A stretch of DNA of 64,000 nt, from the NCBI RefSeq assembly GCF_900112365.1, contig NZ_FOLQ01000006.1, positions 124,001 through 188,000 on the forward strand, read 5' to 3'. This DNA comes from Spirosoma endophyticum (GTDB lineage: Bacteria; Bacteroidota; Bacteroidia; Cytophagales; Spirosomataceae). Position 1 is the stretch's first letter, and each line of letters starts with the position of its first letter. The notes beneath the pieces are model-generated. The model saw only the letters and a program-made list of their open reading frames with translations, made no database searches and was not told the DNA's origin. Of this stretch, positions 17,901-24,074 are shown in pieces. The translations under genes were made by a program, and so were the position numbers.

Positions 17901-18767
17901 ATTTGTGTCCATATTGACCGAAAAGGAGCCCGACCCTGCTCCTTCTACAGCTATTCTGGCCTGTTGCTCAGAAAGTTCGGCTTTCTCTTTGGCCAGCATT
18001 TCCTCGGTAATATCCTGAGCAACTCCCGAAAAACGATACGCCTGACCTGTTTCCGAGAAGTGCGTCTGGCCGATAGAACGTACCCAGCGAGATTGACCAT
18101 TATCCCCTGCTCGGGTACGATATTTCAGGTCATAATGCCCGCCAGACGCTGGATTCAGTGCCCATTTTACAGCCTCTTCTACTTTGCGGCTGTCATCTGG
18201 ATGAATATAGGCCAGGCTGTGTTCATAGGCCATTGCGTTGGCCCTGGGTATACCAAAAATTTCTTTGGCGCGGTCATCCCAATTAACCGTGCCAGCTAGG
18301 GGATCATACTCCCAAGTGCCTAATTGGGCCGATTGCAGGGCAAAACGTAGTCGTTCTTCACTTTCATCCCGCGCCCGTTGTAAGACAATACGCTCGGTGA
18401 TGTCCTGCATGGCACCCACCATACGTATCGGCTTTCTGTCCCGATGGAGAATGTATCCCCGATCGTAGACCGTAGCGTAGGTTCCATTAGCCCGGCAAAA
18501 CTGATATTCTGCCGACCAGTTCGTAGCTCCCTGTTCAATGGCCTCATGAATACTGCCTAAGACCCGATCTTTATCATCGGGATGGACATGATTATACCAT
18601 AATGCTGGTCCGCTTTCGCTCACCTGTGTCTCATAGCCGAATAACGTATTAAACCCTTCGTTCCACCAAACGGTGTCGGCTTCCAGATCCCAATGCCAGA
18701 CCGCATCCCGGGTGGCCTTTGTCAGCAGCTCAAACAATTCGCTGGTCGTTACTAAATCTGTATCCAA
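14901..18767 (-). CDS. Multi-PAS sensor histidine kinase (eight PAS domains)
   Basis: 1288 residues without signal peptide or membrane helix, so probably cytosolic. I count eight PAS units starting near residues 12, 140, 270, 395, 520, 645, 770 and 905, several ending in the PAC-type D-I-T/S-E-R or Q motif. Units six and seven are similar to each other (both have RFRN, EAP/QAP and WGKD), so they are probably a recent duplication. A coiled linker leads to HisKA with ASHDLQEPLRK (His1064), N box LLSNALKFQK, DNGIGFEEKYIDRIFQ and GTGIGLAI. There is no receiver or output domain and no response regulator nearby. The start is TTG 18767: an in-frame stop lies just upstream and no ATG precedes the first PAS. 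Confidence 0.93.
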   Translation of the reverse strand: MDTDLVTTSELFELLTKATRDAVWHWDLEADTVWWNEGFNTLFGYETQVSESGPALWYNHVHPDDKDRVLGSIHEAIEQGATNWSAEYQFCRANGTYATVYDRGYILHRDRKPIRMVGAMQDITERIVLQRARDESEERLRFALQSAQLGTWEYDPLAGTVNWDDRAKEIFGIPRANAMAYEHSLAYIHPDDSRKVEEAVKWALNPASGGHYDLKYRTRAGDNGQSRWVRSIGQTHFSETGQAYRFSGVAQDITEEMLAKEKAELSEQQARIAVEGAGSGSFSVNMDTNEIIYSASYARIVTGEITTGLSRDVFIEHIHPDDRLIRERAYEMASDTNTVSYEARFIWKDKSVHWVKVLGQYLSNSAGKSVTFSGIVTDITRQRESAKALKEAEERFTIAFNNTSMGMAFTDKRANFTLVNEAYTKLLGYSIDELQHLNSFELTHAEDREGNRKLFEEVVRGDRPFFNLVKRYIHKDGSIRWVQLNVTRVADAQDETHSMIIIADDISAEVATRQALRDSEALFRSITTASTAALWTTDESLAITYVSPKWVDWTGVPLEKHLGNGWLNYVVIEDRQRAAEHFLADFRAFRYHESQFRVLNATDGRMRWVVCTGTPQYATDGRFTGYIGAILDISERIEANAKLRASDERFRNMITQAPVAIGILNSRNLVVETANTSMLEIWGKDMSIIGLPLIEALPELDGQGFIELLENVYDSGISHYGYEMHAQLHRKGKLEDAYFNFVYAPVRDEVEMTNGVLVVATEVTSQVKAKRALQESEQRFRNLIEEAPVATSLFIVPEMIIELPNEAMLKFWGKDSAVIGKTLREGVPELIGQPFLDILQQVYATGIEYSAQEARADLMVDGQLKTFYFNFTYKPLRNAAGKVYAILDMAIDVTEQVLARRTIEASELRFRSLMEAMSPMTWTNTPQGEVDFYNQQWYDYTGLGFEQTKAWGWQAVVHPDDLAHTLEVYKAALSTGTVFVVENRYRRGADGMYRWHLNRALPIRDEEGVITVWVGTATDIHEQKELEAELEELVQARTEQLLASNHDLRRSNDNLEKFAYIASHDLQEPLRKIQAFGDILKSQYADQLGEGVDNLERMQSAASRMSQLIRDLLTFSRISTRQETTSLVHLNHVLAGVLDDLEIAIKQAEARVRVGNLPTVLGDESQLRQLFQNLLSNALKFQKADVRPIIQIQVEQVGPNDIPLSIRPIRPVSAYYCISVSDNGIGFEEKYIDRIFQVFQRLHGRTKYAGTGIGLAICEKVVTNHGGAITAVSQLGRGATFIVYLPVV

Positions 18768-18920
18768 TGATTTATTTGCCCAGGTTGACTACTAGTTCTC
18801 AGCCATAAAGTTAAGTAAAAGAACGCACAGCTATACTAAACCTTCAGCTTTCGTAAACTAAGATAGTATTGTCTTTACCAGCCTACGATTCTGGTTGATG
18901 ACCTGAAATTGGCCAGGTTG

Positions 18921-19277
18921 TTAGTCAACAAATTGCAGCAACTCAAACCGATTATCGAAGGGATCTCGAAAGAAAAAACGTTGCCGCCCGTCGATCTCGG
19001 AGGAATAGGAAATGGCGATTCCGCTACGTTCTAAATCCTGTTTTGCTACGTCCAGATTAGCAACCTCAAAAGCGGGATGCCGACTTGAATAGCTTCCGCC
19101 ATCCTCTTCGCGAACATGCAGTTGAATATCGGCAATCTGGAACCACATAGCCCCTTTGGGATGATCTCCCAGAATTTCTGTAAGGCCCAGTACGTCCGTA
19201 TAAAACGCCCGAGCTTCGGCGATTTTTCCTTCGGGAATAGAAATCAGAATGTGGTCTAAACGGGTAAATTGTATCAT
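18921..19277 (-). CDS. VOC-family (glyoxalase/bleomycin resistance-like) protein
   Basis: 118 residues, one VOC module. LDHILISIPEGKIAEARAFYTDVLGL at the start and DPFDNRFELLQFV at the end are the usual first and last strands. Metal ligands would be His9 in LDH, His in IQLHV near 53 and Glu in RFELL near 113. The fold hosts dioxygenases, epimerases, glyoxalase I and resistance proteins, so the reaction is unknown. It is downstream of the aldo/keto reductase on the same strand, separated by an imperfect inverted repeat; both may detoxify carbonyl compounds, which is inference. Confidence 0.88.
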   Translation of the reverse strand: MIQFTRLDHILISIPEGKIAEARAFYTDVLGLTEILGDHPKGAMWFQIADIQLHVREEDGGSYSSRHPAFEVANLDVAKQDLERSGIAISYSSEIDGRQRFFFRDPFDNRFELLQFVD

Positions 19278-19293
19278 TGTATAAGGGGACTAA

Positions 19294-19377
19294 TTTTCAT
19301 TCTCGTCGGATTAAAACCCGACGCAGCACATCCGTTCTATGTTTTTGCGCCGGGTTTTAACCCGGCGAGAATGAAAA
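19294..19377. repeat. 29-bp imperfect inverted repeat between AKR and VOC genes
   Basis: Arms 19294-19322 and 19349-19377 match at 26 of 29 positions; all three differences are transitions. The loop is 26 nt. It includes a CCGGGTTTTAACCCGG palindrome inside the right arm. It begins 5 nt after the stop of the reductase gene on the minus strand, so it could act as a terminator. Confidence 0.75.
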
Positions 19378-19381
19378 CGCG

Positions 19382-20419
19382 TTAGTAAAACTTCGGTAGT
19401 GGGTTCAAGGTCAGGTTCTGGCGTTGGTGCCAATAAGGATAGATCGTCGGCACATCGCTGGCAGCATCCAGTTTTTTGATCTGATCGACGGTTAAGTTCC
19501 AGCCGACAGCGTCTAGGTTTTGCTTGAGCTGCTCTTCGTTCCGGGCGCCAATAATGATGCTCGAAACCGTTGGCCGTTGCAATAACCAGTTGATTGATAC
19601 CTGAGCCACAGACTTTCCGGTTTCGGCAGCTACCTCATCCAAAGCGTCGGTGATGGTATAGAAAATCGCTTCGGGTATAACCGATTGCGGAACGGGGCTA
19701 CCGCCCTCTACGACCCGACCTTCAGTTGGCGCAGGTTTGTTGCGTCCATATTTACCACCCAAACGCCCACCCCCCAGCGGGCTCCAGATAAGACTTCCTA
19801 CTTTTTGGTCGATGCCAAGCGGCATCAGTTCCCATTCATATTCACGATTCACCAGGGAGTAATACACCTGATGAGCTACGTAGCGATTCCAACCGTATTT
19901 CTCCGACACAGCCAGTGACTTCATCAGATGCCAACCCGAGAAATTAGAGCAGGCAATGTAGCGCACTTTGCCGCTCTGTACCAGATCGTCCAGCGTACGT
20001 AGCGTTTCTTCTACGGGTGTAACCCCATCGAAGCCATGCATATGGTAGATGTCGATGTAGTCCGTTTTCAGGCGTTTGAGACTACTCTCGCACTGTTTCA
20101 ATAAACGAAACCGGGATGATCCCTGATTATTGGGGCCTTCGCCGAACGTAAACGTAGCTTTAGTTGATATGAGCACTCTATCACGCAAACCCGTAATGGC
20201 TTTGCCCAATATTTCCTCCGAAAGACCGTCGGAATAAACGTCTGCAGTATCGAACAAATTGACACCAGCCTCCAGACAGAGATTAACCATTTGGGTGGCT
20301 TCATCGACCTGGGTGCTTCCCCAGGCTTTAAAAAATTTGTTGCCCCCACCGAACGTAGCGGTACCTAAACTCAAAACGGGCACCTGTAGTCCCGATGCGC
20401 CTAATTGTCTGTATTCCAT
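19382..20419 (-). CDS. Aldo/keto reductase
   Basis: 345 residues, a full TIM-barrel reductase. MEYRQLGASGLQVPVLSLGTATFGGG opens barrel strand one. The tetrad is visible as Asp57 and Tyr62 in FDTADVYSDG, Lys87 in ISTKAT and His in YHMHGF near 126. The NADPH-binding end has GSLIWSPLGGGRLGGKYG and SSIIIGARNEEQLKQN. It resembles the AKR groups close to YghZ and the voltage-channel beta subunit. It reduces aldehydes or ketones with NADPH; the substrate is unknown. The ATG at 20419 is clear. Confidence 0.93.
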   Translation of the reverse strand: MEYRQLGASGLQVPVLSLGTATFGGGNKFFKAWGSTQVDEATQMVNLCLEAGVNLFDTADVYSDGLSEEILGKAITGLRDRVLISTKATFTFGEGPNNQGSSRFRLLKQCESSLKRLKTDYIDIYHMHGFDGVTPVEETLRTLDDLVQSGKVRYIACSNFSGWHLMKSLAVSEKYGWNRYVAHQVYYSLVNREYEWELMPLGIDQKVGSLIWSPLGGGRLGGKYGRNKPAPTEGRVVEGGSPVPQSVIPEAIFYTITDALDEVAAETGKSVAQVSINWLLQRPTVSSIIIGARNEEQLKQNLDAVGWNLTVDQIKKLDAASDVPTIYPYWHQRQNLTLNPLPKFY

Positions 20420-20779
20420 AGGTATTTTTTAATGATTCCAGCTTTTCAATACAGGTATTACCAGTAGATTCCGCGTTGCTTTTGGCAACAGCCCCGACTG
20501 GTTATATCCCCAACTAACCGTATAGAAATCCATTCGGTTCTGTCCAAAAACATACATAACCGGCCTCATTTCATTAAATATTCGGCGGGGTACTAACGCT
20601 ACACAGGATTAAAAAAGATCATGAAAGCTAATTTCACAAAGCTTGAGATAGGTAGATTCCCACTAAATCAGAACCTTTCGGAGCATGGACGTCCCGACTA
20701 TGTAGTGGAATGAGAACAGGAAAAGTTAGGTATCTTTCCCCCAAAAAACAGAATCAGGTCAATCAACAGAAAAGCAAGA
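20420..20779. other. 360-nt intergenic stretch
   Basis: No supported gene. A TATCTTTC at 20731-20738 resembles a -7 box for the 20780 gene but lacks the final G and a -33 partner. Confidence 0.3.
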
Positions 20780-21364
20780 ATGCCAACAGAATTTATTCAG
20801 AAACGACGCTTCAGCTACAGAAAATTTGGGTTGTACTCCGACAGGCTTCTTGTAGAACAGAAAACTATAAGCCAATTCACAAAATTTGAGATTAAGCTTG
20901 ATCAGATTGGGTCTAACCTGCACTATCAATCTGACAATATCTTAGCAGGCAAAGTCTTCTTGTATATCAGTATTGCTATTCCTCTTATATTAACTATAGC
21001 TAATTTAATTCAGCATAATTCATTATTAGAAATTAAATATTTGATAATGAATTATATACTATGGCTCGGTATAGCTCTTGCCAACTATTTAACTGAACAC
21101 CAAGACGATATAATATTAACTGGAGGTTCACAGAACTTGTTTTTCTATCGAAATATCCCGGACGAGCAAAGTGTCTTGGTTTTTATAGATGATGTCATTT
21201 CGGCTTCTAAAAGCCATATGAGAAATAAATACACGAAAATAGACAGCTACGTATCAGAAGGAGATTTTATAAATCGACTTCAGTGGCTACTAGCGAACGA
21301 AATTATATCTGAACAGGACTTTGCTCAGCTACGGGAAGAATATAGAATAAGCCGACTTATGTAA
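20780..21364 (+). CDS. AT-rich two-helix membrane protein with SHOCT-like C-terminus
   Basis: 194 residues. An N-terminal soluble segment (about 1-60, basic and beta-rich) is followed by two membrane helices (about 62-80 and 92-108, VFLYISIAIPLILTIANLI and LIMNYILWLGIALANYL), then a soluble domain. The last 30 residues, INRLQWLLANEIISEQDFAQLREEY, resemble the short C-terminal SHOCT motif seen at the end of many unrelated proteins. Codon choice is far more AT-rich (ata, tta, aat) than in its neighbours, which points to recent acquisition. Function unknown. Confidence 0.65.
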   Translation: MPTEFIQKRRFSYRKFGLYSDRLLVEQKTISQFTKFEIKLDQIGSNLHYQSDNILAGKVFLYISIAIPLILTIANLIQHNSLLEIKYLIMNYILWLGIALANYLTEHQDDIILTGGSQNLFFYRNIPDEQSVLVFIDDVISASKSHMRNKYTKIDSYVSEGDFINRLQWLLANEIISEQDFAQLREEYRISRLM

Positions 21365-22048
21365 ACCATTGTCAACTGGACCAGTCCCTCATTTTTTCTG
21401 TTTCAGTTATATTACTTCACCAAGAATCGCTTGTACAATTTTCGTTTTCACTGAAAAATGACAGGCACTTATTGCACTATACTCATATTGCAAAACTATT
21501 TTAGTACATCAGTTAGTTATTGAATTGAGAAGTGCAGGCACAAACCTTGCTTCTTTTAAATTGATTACAAATAACTTACGCTGATTATGAAACTAGTATA
21601 CACTCTAAACTATTCAGATAGCGTTAAGGTAGCATGGATGAGTATTTGTACTTTTTCCTCATTAGGTATAGATAGCTTTTTAACAGAACCGTAGTAGTAA
21701 CGGAAGCGTTAACTCGAACCTTAAAAGCTTTTGGGAATCGCTGAATTGGCCATTGAATCGGATAGAATTGTCCGCTATTTTTTCTTATTTTAAATTAAAT
21801 CTGAGAGCGGGACCGCTCAACTAATTAAGCAGTAGGCGAAGTTGTTGTTTAGGTACTAAAACAGAGCGCTTTGAAAATTTACATGTAACTACACGTAGTT
21901 TTCAAAACCGCAACGACAAGCCTTACGTATATTGTGGCAGATGACACTGCCCCGGCTGAATCAGACCGATTCAGTTACTTACACAGCGGATGTTTACGAC
22001 TATTATTCGTCCATGACGACCGCTTGTGTTCATTTAATCATCATCACT
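21365..22048. other. 684-nt AT-rich stretch without a supported gene
   Basis: I see no recognisable gene. It contains short hairpins (one pairs TTGAAAA near 21872 with TTTTCAA near 21897) and a 35-codon frame at 21597 with no support. The open frame of the next gene extends back to 21932, but I start that gene at 22049. Confidence 0.4.
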
Positions 22049-22366
22049 ATGAACCGTTTTTCAGTCATATATCTGCTCAGGAAGCAGTACTACAATATTT
22101 ACTGTGCCACACATGCCGAAGCCGATGCCATTTTGCTACAGGTAGCTGCCAAAGAAGGATGCACACCCATTGGCATCTACGATGATAAAACGGAGCTTTT
22201 CTATTGGGAGCCAACGCGCCAGACTACCTACGACCAGGCAAGCATTGAGGAGCAAGGCAAATGGGGCGCTAACATCATTGGCATTGCTCAGTCATTACGC
22301 CACCGCGACGACAAATGGCAGTACCATGCCGATTCAATTTCGCAACTTCTCAGTACAGCCGAATAG
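22049..22366 (+). CDS. Small hypothetical protein
   Basis: 105 residues from ATG 22049 (MNRFSVIYLLRKQYYN). The frame is open upstream to 21932, but the extra 39 residues are low in structure and the ATG here gives a natural beta strand start. The sequence alternates strands and helices (YCATHAEADAILLQVAAKEGCTPIGIYDDKTELFYW), suggesting a small alpha/beta fold. I recognise no family. It lies 39 nt upstream of the polyol-dehydrogenase-like gene on the same strand, so the two are probably cotranscribed and may work together. Confidence 0.55.
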   Translation: MNRFSVIYLLRKQYYNIYCATHAEADAILLQVAAKEGCTPIGIYDDKTELFYWEPTRQTTYDQASIEEQGKWGANIIGIAQSLRHRDDKWQYHADSISQLLSTAE

Positions 22367-22405
22367 AAAATTAATAGCGACATCCACTAACACATAACAC
22401 TCATC

Positions 22406-23056
22406 ATGTTGACTAACAATTCAAATGTCTCTTCAAACGATTCTGTTGAAGTAGACGTACCTGCTTTAATTGCCTCCTATACGATGCTGGCTTATCCGGC
22501 ATTTCTGGCTGGTTACCGCACGGTCTCCGAAGCAGTTAACGACGACTTATTCCATACATATGTACGTGCCTTTATGAACCAGGATATTACAACCCTGGCT
22601 CCGCTGGACGTCGATCTGGACGACTATAAATCACAACTGATTGACCGCGTTATGAACACGACGGTCAGCGATCAGTTAGCGCTGCTTTGCTGCGACGGTG
22701 CTTCGAAACTCCCGACGTTTGTCTTACCTATCTTGCTTGATCTGTTAGAAAAGAAAGGGGATATTCACCGCATTACGTTCCTGATTGCGGCCTACGGCCA
22801 TTATTTATCAGCTGAAGCTGATGATAAGCGAGTTCCTTATGCGGTAGAAGAGCCGCATCTGCATCAGGAAGATTGGGCAAAAGTTAACGATGGCGATGTC
22901 GTTTCACTCCTGGGAATTTCTCCCCTGGCCGAAGCCCGTCTGCGTACGTATCCCCATTTTACGGCCATGTATAAGTCATACAGAGGGCAAATTGCCAAAC
23001 ATGGGGTTATGTTTTTGTTAAAACAGATGGCGTATAAGCGACCGGTTATGGTGTAG
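22406..23056 (+). CDS. Stand-alone C-terminal domain of a mannitol/polyol dehydrogenase, catalytic residues lost
   Basis: 216 residues that align with only the C-terminal helical half of long-chain polyol dehydrogenases (mannitol dehydrogenase, UxuB, UxaB): LAYPAFLAGYRTVSEAVNDDLF, then YKSQLIDRVMNTTVSDQLALLCCDGASKLPTFVLP and FLIAAYGHYL. The N-terminal NAD-binding Rossmann half (about 250 residues) is absent, and the upstream gene does not encode it. The family's catalytic K-x4-N-x2-H should fall at residues 17-25; here it is Asp17, Ile22 and Tyr25. So it cannot be a normal dehydrogenase. Its clean ATG, Asn/Ser-rich leader and intact frame argue against decay in progress. A binding or regulatory role is possible but unproven. 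Confidence 0.72.
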   Translation: MLTNNSNVSSNDSVEVDVPALIASYTMLAYPAFLAGYRTVSEAVNDDLFHTYVRAFMNQDITTLAPLDVDLDDYKSQLIDRVMNTTVSDQLALLCCDGASKLPTFVLPILLDLLEKKGDIHRITFLIAAYGHYLSAEADDKRVPYAVEEPHLHQEDWAKVNDGDVVSLLGISPLAEARLRTYPHFTAMYKSYRGQIAKHGVMFLLKQMAYKRPVMV

Positions 23057-23073
23057 GAAAAAACAAGCGGTCT

Positions 23074-23107
23074 GGATCTGGCGCGTGTGTTTACTCGCGC
23101 CAGATCC
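23074..23107. terminator. Shared hairpin between convergent genes
   Basis: Perfect 12-bp stem (23074-23085 with 23096-23107), 10-nt loop, between the stop codons of the plus gene ending 23056 and the minus gene ending 23112. No long T run on either side. Confidence 0.65.
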
Positions 23108-23111
23108 CAGA

Positions 23112-23774
23112 TCAATTCATTTTCAATTTGACTATACCATTCGACAAAACGATTTTGTCGGTCTGGCTCTGTTTTTTGTACCCATTTCCTTCGGGATCAA
23201 TAGCCGAATCATAGCCCGTCGATTTGGTGATGGCCTTGTCTTCCATCTTGTTGATCAGTCGGCCCATCCCACCAAACACGGTAGCCGTTGCTTTCTCTTT
23301 CCAGAAGGTTCCGGCTAACGTACTATTGAACGTTGCTTCCAGAAACCCATCGGTTCCCATTTTAACCGTAATCGTTTCGTTGTTATTCTGCGATTTCCCG
23401 ACATGATATTCTATGCGGGGCTCTTTCGTTTCTTCAACGTACTTAACCACGGCCAGCCCTTTATACGTACCCAACTCCTGAATTCGCTTCCAGTTATCTT
23501 TGGTATCAGGATTATCCGCATCCACGATCAGATACGTACCAGACTCAATACTATCTTTATTGTCATAGCTCCCCAGCCAGATACGTACTGATTTATCGGG
23601 CTTTATGGAGTTGGCCGTAATCCACCAGAATTTACCTATTCTGATTCGACGCGGTTGTGTAGCGTAATCCTTACCGTCAATTTGTACGTCGAATTTATTG
23701 TCGTTAGCGATTTGGCCGAAGGTCGTCGTGGCTGCGACAGCCATCGACAGGAAAAGAGAATAGAGGATTTTCAT
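23112..23774 (-). CDS. Secreted protein of unknown function
   Basis: 220 residues with a signal peptide (about 1-20, MKILYSLFLSMAVAATTTFG). The mature part is beta-rich and charged: FDVQIDGKDYATQP, then RIWLGSYDNKDSIESGTYLIV and ITVKMGTDGFLEATFNSTLAGTFW. A repeated motif of the DUF-type lipocalin or calycin fold is possible but I cannot name the family. It has no Cys lipobox, so it is periplasmic or exported. It is convergent with the polyol-dehydrogenase-like gene. Confidence 0.72.
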   Translation of the reverse strand: MKILYSLFLSMAVAATTTFGQIANDNKFDVQIDGKDYATQPRRIRIGKFWWITANSIKPDKSVRIWLGSYDNKDSIESGTYLIVDADNPDTKDNWKRIQELGTYKGLAVVKYVEETKEPRIEYHVGKSQNNNETITVKMGTDGFLEATFNSTLAGTFWKEKATATVFGGMGRLINKMEDKAITKSTGYDSAIDPEGNGYKKQSQTDKIVLSNGIVKLKMN

Positions 23775-24016
23775 GGTGGTTTCTGGTTATTTATATCGGT
23801 AGCAAAAGTCGCTTTAGCTGGTTATAGGTAAAATCACTACGTACATAAAGTGAAAAAACCAGTGATTGAACCCGCAAATTGTCTGGTTCAATTGACACCC
23901 GTTCTTGATTGACTTTCTGTTATCGTCAACGAAGTAGCGTATTTTTGTAGAATCCATTACGTTCTCTTTTAGCCAACGGCTTTCCAGAATCCTGTTTAGA
24001 TACTTATTTCTTGACC

Positions 24017-24046
24017 TTGTATCCAATTTATTATAGATTATCTTTG
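24017..24046 (+). promoter_or_regulatory. Promoter of the HTCS regulator gene
   Basis: TTG (24017-24019), a 19-nt spacer, then TATCTTTG (24039-24046), an exact TAnnTTTG match. The start codon lies 29 nt further on. Confidence 0.65.
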
Positions 24047-24074
24047 GACAGTACCGAAAGTTTGCCTCTTTATT

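Noticed and set aside
20620..20712. 30-codon frame upstream of the AT-rich membrane protein
   Set aside because: No membrane helix, domain or promoter; expected by chance.
21597..21704. 35-codon frame in the AT-rich gap
   Set aside because: No start signal, family or neighbour support; chance frame in AT-rich DNA.
23814..24026. 70-codon minus-strand frame before the HTCS gene
   Set aside because: It overlaps the promoter region of the HTCS gene and has no recognisable sequence.
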